Shown piece after piece: positions 52,163-60,655 of a stretch of DNA of 64,000 nucleotides. This DNA is from Actinomycetes bacterium (GTDB lineage Bacteria > Actinomycetota > Acidimicrobiia > Acidimicrobiales > RAAP-2). The notes beneath the pieces were generated by a model. It saw nothing but the letters and a program-made list of their open reading frames with translations, was not told the origin of the DNA and did not search any database. Where the stretch lies: positions 51,001 through 115,000 of the forward strand of contig JAJZUS010000003.1 of assembly GCA_021848365.1 (NCBI GenBank), given 5' to 3'. The first letter of the stretch is position 1. Every line of letters begins with the position of its first letter. The position numbers and the translations under genes are program-made.

Positions 52163-54630
52163 GGGCCCCGCTTAGCTGGTTGCGCGAGTTCGTGGACCTC
52201 CCCGACGACGTCGGCGTCGTGCGCGACGCTCTCGACGACCTCGGGCTGGTGGTCGAGGGGATCGAGCAGGTGGGCGAGGGACTCGATCACGTCGTCGTCG
52301 CCGAGGTTCGCGAGATCCATCCCATCGCGGGAGCCGACAAGATCCGCCGTGTCGTCGTAGACGCGGGGGACCCGGAACCCGTCGAGGTTGTCTGCGGAGC
52401 CTGGAACTTCGACGTGGGCGACCGAGTGCCGCTCGCCCGGGTGGGAGCGGTCCTGCCCGGAGGATTCGAGATCGCTCGTCGGTCGATGCGCGGTGTCGTG
52501 AGTAACGGGATGCTGTGCTCGTCGCGAGAGCTCGGGCTGAGCGGTGACCACCGAGGCCTGATGGTGCTCGACGCCGAGTTGGTCACCACCCCCGGGGAGG
52601 ACCTACGCGACGCCCTGGGACTCGCGGCGGACACCGTCTTCGACCTCTCGGTGGGCGCGAACCGCCCCGACGCGTGGTCGATTCGGGGTGTCGCCCGCGA
52701 CCTCGCAATCCGTTTCGACCGGCCGATGTGCGACGTGGCTCGGCGAGCCCCGTCCTCCGGCTCGCCCACGAGCGAGTTCGCGGGGGCGGTACTCGAGGCC
52801 CCGGACCTCTGTGGGCGCCTGACCGTCTCGGTACTGCGGGGGGTGCGCGTCGGGCCGTCGCCGGCCTGGATCGCGCGCCGACTCGAGCTCGCCGGCATGC
52901 GGCCGATCTCTAACGTGGTGGACGCGTCGAACATCGTGATGCTCGAGCTCGGTCAGCCGACTCACCCCTACGACCTCGATCGAGTCGCGGGTGCCACGCT
53001 GCGCGTACGCCGGGCCCGGCCCGGTGAGACGCTCGAGACCCTCGACGGTGTCGTCCGAGCACTGGCCCAGCCGGGCCGGGGACTCGGCGATACGGGCGAG
53101 GACGTGGTGATCGCCGACGGCGAGGACCGGGTGATCGGGCTCGCGGGGATCATGGGCGGCGCCGCGACCGAGATCAGCGACGCGACGACCACGGTGCTGC
53201 TGGAGGCGGCGCACTTCGACCCCATGACGATCGCGCGCTCGGTGAAGCGCCACGGTCTGCGCAGCGAGGCGTCGACGCGCTTCGAGCGGGGCGTCGACCC
53301 CGAGTTGGCGCTGGAGGCGGTCGGGCGATTCGTCGCGATCCTCGCGCTGAGCTGCCCGGAGCTCGAGTGGGTCGCCGCGCCCCTCGACGTGCGCGGCGAG
53401 GTGGCCCCGCCCTCGCGAGTCGTTCTGCGAGCGGGGGAGGTCACCCGGCAGCTGGGAACGGAGATCGACGACGACGTGGCCCGTCGGCTCCTCGAGGGAC
53501 TTGGATTCGTGACCGAGGTCGTGGAGGACGGGATCGCCGTCACGGCCCCGACGTCGCGACCGGACGTGCGCACGGGCGCCGCCGGACGGGCCGACGTCGT
53601 CGAAGAGGTGGCCCGTCTTTACAGCTATCGGAAGTTGGCGCGTCGCACCCCGACGTGGCCGTCGCCGGGTGGGATGACGGATCGCCAGTTGCTGCGTCGG
53701 CGGCTGCGCGACGCGCTGGTCGGTCGGGGCGTCCTCGAGGCCTGGACGGCGACCCTCGTCAGCGAGGCTCAGGTCCGGCGCACGCATCCTGACGCGCGAC
53801 TGGTCCGCGTGACGAACCCGCTCGCCGAGGACGAGGCGGTGCTGCGCACGTCGCTCATCCCCGGCCTGCTCGACGCCTGGGCCCGGAACGTGGCTCGCGG
53901 GACGGGCGACGTCCGCCTGGCGGAACTGGGCGTCGTCTTTGCGCACCCCGACGACGCCCCGGGACGCTTCACGCGCGGCGGGGAGGGCGGCCACACCACG
54001 CTGGCCCTCCCGCGAGAGACCGAACTCCTGACGGTCGTGCTCGGCCAACCGGGAGATGACGCGCGCACGGCGGTCGCCCTCTGGCGCGTGCTCGCGGAGC
54101 GACTGCGACTCGAGGACGTGGTCGTGCGCGCGGCGCCGGCCCCTCGCGAGTGGCATCCGACGCGCAGTGCGGAGCTCGTCGATCGGGCGAGTGGCGTCCT
54201 CGTAGGGCGGGTCGGCGAGGCCGACCCCGACGTGGTCGCACCGCTTATCGGTCCCGTGGCCCCGCGACGCGCGGGCCTCCTCGAGATCGACCTCGACGTG
54301 CTGAGCGATCCGGCGAGCGCGCGGCGACGCCCGGACGGGGCGATCGTGCCGAGCCGATTCCCGAGCGCCTCGATCGACCTGGCCTTCGTGACCCCTGCCG
54401 GGGTACCCGCGGCCGACCTCGCGAACGCGTTGCGCGGAGCGAGCGACCTGGTGGAGCGGGTCGAACTCTTCGACGTGTACCGGGGTGGCGCGATCGGCGA
54501 GGGTGCGCGGAGCCTCGCCTACGCCGTCCGGATGAGCGCCGCGGATCGCACTCTGAGCGAAGGCGAGGTGGCCCAGGCGCGCGACGTCCTGATCGCCGCG
54601 GGGGAGCGGCTCGGAGCACGGCTGAGGTGA
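52159..54630 (+). CDS. pheT: Phenylalanyl-tRNA synthetase beta chain
   Basis: An 823-residue multidomain subunit. The N-terminal APLSWLREFVDLP is followed by an EMAP-type tRNA-binding OB fold (ADKIRRVVVDAG... NGMLCSSRELGL), a B3/B4 editing domain, a B5 domain (around residues 420-490), the catalytic-like core and a C-terminal FDX-ACB anticodon-binding domain beginning near FPSASIDLAFV. GTG start at 52159. Confidence 0.97.
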   Translation: MRAPLSWLREFVDLPDDVGVVRDALDDLGLVVEGIEQVGEGLDHVVVAEVREIHPIAGADKIRRVVVDAGDPEPVEVVCGAWNFDVGDRVPLARVGAVLPGGFEIARRSMRGVVSNGMLCSSRELGLSGDHRGLMVLDAELVTTPGEDLRDALGLAADTVFDLSVGANRPDAWSIRGVARDLAIRFDRPMCDVARRAPSSGSPTSEFAGAVLEAPDLCGRLTVSVLRGVRVGPSPAWIARRLELAGMRPISNVVDASNIVMLELGQPTHPYDLDRVAGATLRVRRARPGETLETLDGVVRALAQPGRGLGDTGEDVVIADGEDRVIGLAGIMGGAATEISDATTTVLLEAAHFDPMTIARSVKRHGLRSEASTRFERGVDPELALEAVGRFVAILALSCPELEWVAAPLDVRGEVAPPSRVVLRAGEVTRQLGTEIDDDVARRLLEGLGFVTEVVEDGIAVTAPTSRPDVRTGAAGRADVVEEVARLYSYRKLARRTPTWPSPGGMTDRQLLRRRLRDALVGRGVLEAWTATLVSEAQVRRTHPDARLVRVTNPLAEDEAVLRTSLIPGLLDAWARNVARGTGDVRLAELGVVFAHPDDAPGRFTRGGEGGHTTLALPRETELLTVVLGQPGDDARTAVALWRVLAERLRLEDVVVRAAPAPREWHPTRSAELVDRASGVLVGRVGEADPDVVAPLIGPVAPRRAGLLEIDLDVLSDPASARRRPDGAIVPSRFPSASIDLAFVTPAGVPAADLANALRGASDLVERVELFDVYRGGAIGEGARSLAYAVRMSAADRTLSEGEVAQARDVLIAAGERLGARLR

Positions 54631-55418
54631 GCGTGGACGTCGAGTTCGTCGCCCCACCCACCGATGACTCGCGGCAGTTCGACCTGACCCGCCCCGTGCG
54701 ACTCGCGGACACGGGTCCGGATGGTCGAATGCGTCCGGATGCCGTCGCGCGACTCCTGCAGGACGTGGCGACCGATGACTGGGCCGCGACGGGCGTCGTG
54801 GCGGAGGAGACGTGGTTGGTCCGACGCACGATGTTGCGCCTCTCGCAGCGCGGCCGCTGGCCCGAACTGGGTGAGCGCGTGACGGCGACGACGTGGTGCG
54901 GTGGGTCCGGGCCGGCGTGGGCCGAGAGACGGACCGACCTCGCGCTCGGGGGCGTCACGGTGATCGAGACGGTGGCGCTGTGGGTCCCGGTCGGACGCTC
55001 CGGGCTGCCGGTGCGGATCGGCCAGGACTTCCTCGCGGCGTACGGCCCGTCGGCGCGCCGACGGGTAAGCGGGCGGGCTCCCACGGACCCCGTCGACCCG
55101 CACGCCACGCGATCGCCGTGGCGCGTGCGTCGTAGCGACCTTGACGTGGTGGGACACGCCAATAACGCGGCGCTGTGGGCGCCCCTCGCCGAGGTCGTCG
55201 AAGGCAGCCTCCGGTTTGCGCAAGTCACCTACGTCGGTAGCGTCGAGGTTGGCGACGACCTCGAGCTCGCGGTCGGCGCCGACCGGTGGTGGCTAGTCGC
55301 TCCCGACGGGGTCCGCGTCGCCGGCCGCTACGAGCTGGAGACGGGATCGGGGGCCGCTCGTCGCGAGGACGCTTCCCGCGAGCACGAGGGGGAATCCCAG
55401 CAGGATCCCCACCGTTAG
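54627..55418 (+). CDS. Acyl-ACP thioesterase family protein
   Basis: A 263-residue double hot-dog protein of the FatA/FatB-like bacterial group. The first hot-dog has RMRPDAVARLLQDVATDDWAA and TWLVRRTMLRLSQRG; the second has RSDLDVVGHANNAALWAPL, matching the DxxGHxNN catalytic motif. It would release free fatty acids from ACP. GTG start overlaps pheT (GTGA). Its last 126 bases overlap the EamA gene on the other strand, and its final 40 residues look unstructured, so the C-terminus may be a read-on past an ancestral stop. Confidence 0.82.
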   Translation: MSVDVEFVAPPTDDSRQFDLTRPVRLADTGPDGRMRPDAVARLLQDVATDDWAATGVVAEETWLVRRTMLRLSQRGRWPELGERVTATTWCGGSGPAWAERRTDLALGGVTVIETVALWVPVGRSGLPVRIGQDFLAAYGPSARRRVSGRAPTDPVDPHATRSPWRVRRSDLDVVGHANNAALWAPLAEVVEGSLRFAQVTYVGSVEVGDDLELAVGADRWWLVAPDGVRVAGRYELETGSGAARREDASREHEGESQQDPHR

Positions 55419-56195
55419 CGGCTCGCGGAGGAAGGCGATGCCGAGTACCACGGCGATGGCCGTGTTGACGTAGGTCACCACGACCGAGCGGGTCGATCCC
55501 ACCTCCTTCACGAGAGCGAAGAAGGTGAGGAAGGCTCCCGCGGTGCAGACGAGCGAGAGGACGGCCATCGAGGACCAGGTCTCGGCGCTCACGTGACGGG
55601 GCCAGTGAGTCACGCTCCAGGGAACCCAGGCGAGGGCCATGGTCCCGGTGGCGGCGGCGACGACCGCGACGCCCGGGACGTGGGTGAGGCGCGTCGCCAG
55701 GATGATCGGCCCGAGGGTGTAGCCGACGCAGACGGCGAGCATCAGGGCGATCCAGGCGAGGGCCCCACCACCGATGGCGACGCCCACCAGGAGGGCGACG
55801 CCCAGGGCCCCCACGCCGAGGCCGATCAGGCGCCGGCCACCGACCACTTCCCCCGAGCGTCGGAGCCGCTGGGCCACGACGCTGAAGAGCGGGACCGAGG
55901 CGATGAGCAGGCTGGTCAGGGAACTCGTGATGTGCCGCTCGCTCTGGGACATCAGATACCAGGGAACGCCGAACTCGACGACGGCGAACACGATGATCCA
56001 TCCGATGTTGCGGCGGATCTCGCTCCAGTAGCCGCGCGCGAGCGCGAGAGGTAGGAGCAGCGCCGCAGCGGGCGCCGTGCGGCCGAAGACGAGGACGCCC
56101 GGGTCCAACTGACGAACGGCGATCCTGATCAGGAGGTAGGGAATGCCCCACACGACGGACATCGCGAGGAAGAGGGTCCAGCCGCGTCGCGACAT
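55293..56195 (-). CDS. EamA/DMT-family membrane transporter
   Basis: A 300-residue protein with ten hydrophobic segments in two EamA repeats: VVWGIPYLLIRIAVRQLDPGVLVFGR starts the first (about residues 14-40), and TLGPIILATRLTHVPGVAVV the second. Substrate unknown (metabolite exporter or importer). ATG at 56195 with TACGCT 6 bases upstream. The 3' end overlaps the thioesterase by 126 bases; the last 20 residues are not membrane and may be the overlap product. Confidence 0.88.
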   Translation of the reverse strand: MSRRGWTLFLAMSVVWGIPYLLIRIAVRQLDPGVLVFGRTAPAAALLLPLALARGYWSEIRRNIGWIIVFAVVEFGVPWYLMSQSERHITSSLTSLLIASVPLFSVVAQRLRRSGEVVGGRRLIGLGVGALGVALLVGVAIGGGALAWIALMLAVCVGYTLGPIILATRLTHVPGVAVVAAATGTMALAWVPWSVTHWPRHVSAETWSSMAVLSLVCTAGAFLTFFALVKEVGSTRSVVVTYVNTAIAVVLGIAFLREPLTVGILLGFPLVLAGSVLATSGPRSRLQLVAAGDADPVGSD

Positions 56196-56201
56196 TCCTC
56201 T

Positions 56202-56207
56202 AGCGTA
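56202..56207 (-). promoter_or_regulatory. -10 hexamer of leaderless promoter for the EamA gene
   Basis: TACGCT on the minus strand, 6 bases before the ATG at 56195. Confidence 0.6.
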
Positions 56208-56221
56208 GCGGCCGCCCGTAC

Positions 56222-56252
56222 TTGCGATTTTGTGAGGTCGTATGCATAAAAT
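56222..56252 (+). promoter_or_regulatory. arg operon promoter with candidate ArgR half-box
   Basis: An unusually A/T-rich stretch. TTGCGA (56222-56227) and TAAAAT (56247-56252) make a possible -35/-10 pair, with the -10 only 5 bases before the ATG of argC. TATGCATAAA at 56241-56250 resembles the TGCATA half-site of actinobacterial ARG boxes and overlaps the -10, which fits repression by the ArgR encoded in the same operon. Confidence 0.45.
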
Positions 56253-56257
56253 GGCGC

Positions 56258-57271
56258 ATGCGGGTCGGAGTCGTCGGAGCCAGTGGGTACGCGGGGAGCG
56301 AGGTGCTGCGCCTCGCCCTCGGACATCCCCGGGCTGAGGTCGTGATCGCGACGGGGGAGTCGAGCGCGGGGCGGCGCGTGGGCGATCACGTCCCGGCCCT
56401 CGCCGCCGTTGCCGGGGGGATGACGTTCGCGCCGACCGTCGACGCCCTCGACGCCGATCTCGAGATCGCCTTCGTGGCCCTTCCGCACGGGCAGAGCCAG
56501 CGGATCGTCCCGGACCTGCTCGAGCGGGGCGTTCGGGTCCTAGATCTCGGTGCCGACTTTCGCCTGCGCGATCCGGAGATCTACGAGCACTGGTACGGCC
56601 ATCCCCACGAGCGGCCCGACCTGGTGGGGTCGGCCGTCTACGGCCTGGTCGAGCGGCACCGCGAGGAGTTGCCCGGCGCGCGCCTCGTTGCGGTGCCCGG
56701 ATGCTATCCGACGGCCACCTCCCTCGCCCTCGGCCCCTTCCTCGACGCCGGAGCCGTGGAGCGGACCGGCATCGTGGTGAACGCCCTGAGCGGGGCCTCG
56801 GGGGCCGGACGGTCGCCGAGCGATCGGCTGCACTTCCCTCGTCTCGCGGCGAACGCCGAGTCCTACGGGCTGCTCACGCACCGGCACACCCCGGAGATGG
56901 AGCAGGAGATCGGGGGGTCGCTCCTCTTCACCCCGCACCTCGTACCGGTGAGCCGCGGGATGCTCGTGAGCGCCTACGCGCGGGCCCGCGAGGGGATGAC
57001 GACGGACGTGGCGCTCGGCATCCTGCGCGACCGCTACGCGGACGAGCCGTTCGTCGTGGTACTCGAGGAGCCCCCGACCATGAAGGACCCGGTGGGCAGC
57101 AACCTCTGCTTCGTGAGTGCTCGGGTGGACCCTCGCACGGGATGGCTCCTCGCCATGAGCTCGATCGACAACCTGCTGAAGGGTGCAGCCGGTCAGGCGA
57201 TTCAGGCGTGGAACGTGGCCGAGGGCTGGGGAGAGACCGAGGGACTGCCCCGTACGGGGGTGACGCCGTGA
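56258..57271 (+). CDS. argC: N-acetyl-gamma-glutamyl-phosphate reductase
   Basis: A 337-residue NADPH-dependent reductase. VGVVGASGYAGSEVLRLAL is the Rossmann loop; the catalytic Cys is in VAVPGCYPTATSLAL; LSGASGAGRSPSD and FTPHLVPVSRGM follow. ATG 56258 is chosen over 56222 on homology. First gene of the arginine operon; argJ, which usually follows, is absent and argB overlaps directly (GTGA). Confidence 0.96.
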   Translation: MRVGVVGASGYAGSEVLRLALGHPRAEVVIATGESSAGRRVGDHVPALAAVAGGMTFAPTVDALDADLEIAFVALPHGQSQRIVPDLLERGVRVLDLGADFRLRDPEIYEHWYGHPHERPDLVGSAVYGLVERHREELPGARLVAVPGCYPTATSLALGPFLDAGAVERTGIVVNALSGASGAGRSPSDRLHFPRLAANAESYGLLTHRHTPEMEQEIGGSLLFTPHLVPVSRGMLVSAYARAREGMTTDVALGILRDRYADEPFVVVLEEPPTMKDPVGSNLCFVSARVDPRTGWLLAMSSIDNLLKGAAGQAIQAWNVAEGWGETEGLPRTGVTP

Positions 57272-58047
57272 GCCTCGTCGTGAAGTTGGGCGGACACGCC
57301 ATCGACGACGTGGGGCCATCGTCTCCGGTGCTGAGCGACCTCGCGAGTGACCTGGGCGACGTCGACGGTCCGGTCGCGGTCGTTCACGGTGGAGGTCCCC
57401 AGATCGCGGGGCTGCTGCACCGGCTCGGACTCGAGAGCCGTTTCGTCGACGGTCTTCGCGTCACCGATCCGGCGACGATGGACGTCGTGGCGATGGCCCT
57501 CGGGTGGGTCAACGTGGGCATCGTCGCGGCCCTGCAGCACCGGGGGCTCGACGCCGTCGGTCTCGCGGGTCCCGACGGCGGCATCGTGCGTGGTGGGGTG
57601 GCGGGGGGCGAGTTGGGTCGGGTGGCGCTCGCCCCGCAGGTCGACGGCGACCTCATTCGAGAGCTCTGGGGAGCGGGTCGCGTGCCGGTCGTCAGTTCGG
57701 TGGGCCTCGCCCCCGACGGGGGACTCGTCAACTGCAACGCCGACACCGTGGCCGGCGCGCTGGCGGCGGCTCTCGGGGCCGATGAGTTGATCCTCCTGAG
57801 TGACGTGGACCAGATCCGTCAGCAGCCCGACGATCCAACGACGGCGATCGAGCGGGTGAGCGCCGCGGAGCTCGAGGCGATGCTCGAGAGCGGAGCCGTG
57901 CGCGATGGCATGCGACCCAAGGCGCGGGCCGCACTGGACGCTCTCGCCGGAGGAGCGCGTCGGGTGGTCGTGGCGAGCGGCACGCGCCGCTACGCGCTGA
58001 GCGGCGTCGTGGCCCGGACGGTCCCGGTGACGGAGGTGGTGGCGTGA
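57268..58047 (+). CDS. argB: N-acetylglutamate kinase
   Basis: A 259-residue amino acid kinase, a little short for ArgB (about 290). VVKLGGHAIDD is the phosphate loop, AVVHGGGPQIAGLL the substrate loop, LVNCNADTVAGALAAALGADELILLSDVD the ATP site and GMRPKARAALDAL the Lys region. Its N-terminus lacks the helix that mediates hexamer formation in arginine-inhibited ArgB. It phosphorylates N-acetylglutamate. Followed by argF without argD. Confidence 0.93.
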   Translation: MSLVVKLGGHAIDDVGPSSPVLSDLASDLGDVDGPVAVVHGGGPQIAGLLHRLGLESRFVDGLRVTDPATMDVVAMALGWVNVGIVAALQHRGLDAVGLAGPDGGIVRGGVAGGELGRVALAPQVDGDLIRELWGAGRVPVVSSVGLAPDGGLVNCNADTVAGALAAALGADELILLSDVDQIRQQPDDPTTAIERVSAAELEAMLESGAVRDGMRPKARAALDALAGGARRVVVASGTRRYALSGVVARTVPVTEVVA

Positions 58048-58958
58048 CGCGTCACGTGACGACGATCGAGGAACTGGGTCGCGCGGGTCTGCTCGAGGTC
58101 TGTCGGCTGGCGCGCGACGCGGGTGGGGTGTCGCTCGCCGGCGACGGCGTCGCCCTCGTCTTCGAGCGCCCGAGCCTGCGTACGCGGGCCTCGTCGGCGG
58201 TCGCCGTCACGGACCTGGGAGGGCACCCCACCTTCTTCACGGGGGACGAGATCGGGATTGACTCGCGAGAGTCCGCCGAGGACGTGGCGCGCACGATCGC
58301 GGCGTACTTCTCCATCGCCGCGCTGCGGGTGCGTGATCACGGGGTGTTCGCCCGGATGCGGGAGGCGACGAAAGATCGACTGTCCGTGATCAACCTCCTC
58401 TCGAACGAGGCCCACCCCACGCAGGCGATCGCCGACCTGCTCACGCTGGCGGATCACTTCAGTGCCGGCGACGTGGCGGGACTCGCGGGCCTCGAGGTCG
58501 CCTATGTGGGTGACGCGACCAACGTCGCCCGCTCGCTCAGTGTCGCGTTGCGTCTCGTCGGGGCCTGCGTTCGGGTCGCCAGCCCCGCCCGCTACCGATT
58601 GGCGCGCGGACGTGCCGAGGATCCGGATCGCGTGTCCACGGGAAGTCTCGTCGAGGGCGACGACGTCGTCGAGGGCGTTCGGGGAGCGGACGTCGTGTAC
58701 ACGGACGCGTGGGTCTCCATGGGGGCCGAGGCCGAGACCGAGCGACGCCGGCGCGACCTGCAGGGCTATCGCGTCACGCCGGACGTGCTCGACGTGGCGG
58801 GACCGGAGGCGGTGTTCCTGCATTGCCTGCCGGCGCACCGTGGCGACGAGGTAGTCGACGCGGTCCTCGACGGTCCGCGGTCGTTGATCTGGCAGCAAGC
58901 CGCGCACCGGCGTAGTGCGATGCGCGGTGCACTGGCCTGGGTGAGAGGGGGAGCATGA
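58044..58958 (+). CDS. argF: Ornithine carbamoyltransferase
   Basis: A 304-residue transcarbamoylase. The carbamoyl-phosphate site reads FERPSLRTRAS (SxRTR form), with LLSNEAHPTQAIADLLTL and DAWVSMGAEAE. The ornithine-binding Cys is in FLHCLPAHRGDEV. It makes citrulline, using carbamoyl phosphate from carAB at 32-37 kb. Overlaps argB and argR by 4 bases each. Confidence 0.95.
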   Translation: MTRHVTTIEELGRAGLLEVCRLARDAGGVSLAGDGVALVFERPSLRTRASSAVAVTDLGGHPTFFTGDEIGIDSRESAEDVARTIAAYFSIAALRVRDHGVFARMREATKDRLSVINLLSNEAHPTQAIADLLTLADHFSAGDVAGLAGLEVAYVGDATNVARSLSVALRLVGACVRVASPARYRLARGRAEDPDRVSTGSLVEGDDVVEGVRGADVVYTDAWVSMGAEAETERRRRDLQGYRVTPDVLDVAGPEAVFLHCLPAHRGDEVVDAVLDGPRSLIWQQAAHRRSAMRGALAWVRGGA

Positions 58959-59419
58959 CCAAGACGCAACGTCAGCACCGCATCGGTGAGCTCATCGATC
59001 GTGAAGTGATCTCGACGGCGGCACAGATCGTGACCCGTCTCCAGGCGGAGGGCATCAGCGCGACCCAGGCCACGGTGACTCGGGACCTCCACGAGCTGGG
59101 TGCCATCAAGGTGCGTGACGAGCACGGGTCTCGTCGCATCGTGACCCCCCTGACGCCGAAGGTGAGCTCACCGCCGCGCGACCACCTGCGCCGCATGATG
59201 GGGGAGTGGGTCGTCTCGGTGGAGAGCTCGGGCAACCTCGTCGTCCTGCGGACGCCGCCAGGGTGCGCGCACGTGGTGGCGTCCGCCCTCGACCGGAGCA
59301 ATCTCGAGGGGGTTCTGGGTAGCGTCGCTGGTGACGACACGCTGTTGGTCATCGCTCGCGACGGACACGGTGGCGGGCCGCTGGCCGAGGAGTTCCGGTC
59401 ACTGGCCGGTCTGGACTGA
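58955..59419 (+). CDS. argR: Arginine repressor
   Basis: A 154-residue regulator. The N-terminal winged helix (RQHRIGELIDREVISTAAQI, QATVTRDLHELGAIKV) binds ARG boxes; the C-terminal domain has VLRTPPGCAHVVASALDRS and the arginine-binding end VAGDDTLLVIARD. It lies inside the operon that it should control, giving a feedback loop through the site at 56241. Confidence 0.96.
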   Translation: MTKTQRQHRIGELIDREVISTAAQIVTRLQAEGISATQATVTRDLHELGAIKVRDEHGSRRIVTPLTPKVSSPPRDHLRRMMGEWVVSVESSGNLVVLRTPPGCAHVVASALDRSNLEGVLGSVAGDDTLLVIARDGHGGGPLAEEFRSLAGLD

Positions 59420-59434
59420 GAGAAGGAGTTGGAG

Positions 59435-60655
59435 ATGGCGCAACGGGTGGTGCTGGCCTACAGCGGAGGACTCGACACGTCGGTGGCGATTCGCTGGATG
59501 ATGGAGGAGTGGGGCGTCGACGTGGCCTGCGTACTCGTCGACGTTGGTCAGGATCCGGACAGTTCGGAGAGCCTGGACGACATCCGAGCCCGGGCGCTCG
59601 CCGCGGGAGCCAGCGAGTGCGTGATTGTCGATGCGCGCGACGAGATGGCGGAGGAGTTCTGCGCGAGAGCGATCATGGCGAACGCCCGCTACGAGGGCAA
59701 GTACCCCCTGGTCTCCGCCCTCTCTCGTCCGGTCATCGTGCGACACCTCGTCGACCAGGCGCGACGTCTCGGAGCCACCGCGGTGGCGCACGGGTGCACG
59801 GGCAAGGGTAACGACCAGGTGCGCTTCGAGGTCGGCACGCACGCCCTCGCGCCGGATCTCGAGGTCCTGGCGCCCGCCCGCAACTGGGGGATGACCCGGG
59901 CGGACTCGGTTGACTACGCACACAAGTGGGACATCCCGATTCGGGCCTCCAAGGAGAAGATTTACTCGATCGACGAGAACCTGTGGGGCCGGGCGATCGA
60001 GTGCGGCGACATCGAGGACCCGTGGGCCGCACCGCCGGAGGAGCCCTACACGCTCACGCGCGTCACGACGACCGAGTCGGTGGAGCTGACTCTCTCGTTC
60101 CACGAGGGTCGTCCCGTCGCTCTCGACGGCGAGTCGATGTCGCTCGCGGACCTGATCCGCACCCTCAATCACCGTGCGGGGGCGACGGGATTCGGGCGGA
60201 TCGACATGGTGGAGAACCGCCGCGTGGGCATCAAGAGTCGCGAGGTATACGAGGCCCCCGCGGCACTCGCGCTGATCGCGGCCCACGCCGACCTCGAGGA
60301 CCTCAACCTCGAGCGCGACGTCCACCACGAGAAGGCTCGCCTCGAGGGACGATGGGCCGAGCTCGTCTACGACGGCATGTGGTTCTCCCCCCTCAAGGAG
60401 GCCCTCGACGCCTTCGTCGCGGAGACCCAGCGTTTCATCACGGGTGACGTGCGGCTGCGCTTCGACCCTCCCGGCCTGATGCGCGTGGTCGGTCGGCGCA
60501 GTCCCGTAGCGCTCTACGACCACGGCCTCGCCACCTACGACGCGGCCGACACGTTCCGCCACGCCGATTCGGAGGGGTACGTGCGCATCTACGGGCTGGG
60601 CGTTCGGACGTGGGCGGCGCGCCAGGGGGCCCGTCACGCCCACCCCGGGTCGTGA
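59435..60655 (+). CDS. argG: Argininosuccinate synthase
   Basis: A 406-residue ATP-pyrophosphatase-type ligase. VVLAYSGGLDTSVAIRWM is the ATP loop; AHGCTGKGNDQVRFE, SIDENLWGRAIECGDIEDPW and GHIHT-equivalent segments are present. ATG 59435 is preferred over TTG 59429 since AAGGAG lies 6 bases upstream. Overlaps argH by 4 bases. Confidence 0.97.
   Translation: MAQRVVLAYSGGLDTSVAIRWMMEEWGVDVACVLVDVGQDPDSSESLDDIRARALAAGASECVIVDARDEMAEEFCARAIMANARYEGKYPLVSALSRPVIVRHLVDQARRLGATAVAHGCTGKGNDQVRFEVGTHALAPDLEVLAPARNWGMTRADSVDYAHKWDIPIRASKEKIYSIDENLWGRAIECGDIEDPWAAPPEEPYTLTRVTTTESVELTLSFHEGRPVALDGESMSLADLIRTLNHRAGATGFGRIDMVENRRVGIKSREVYEAPAALALIAAHADLEDLNLERDVHHEKARLEGRWAELVYDGMWFSPLKEALDAFVAETQRFITGDVRLRFDPPGLMRVVGRRSPVALYDHGLATYDAADTFRHADSEGYVRIYGLGVRTWAARQGARHAHPGS

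Noticed and set aside
52603..54657. A 684-codon minus-strand frame opposite pheT
   Set aside because: Antisense shadow of pheT with Arg/Asp/His-rich low-complexity product and no start signal.
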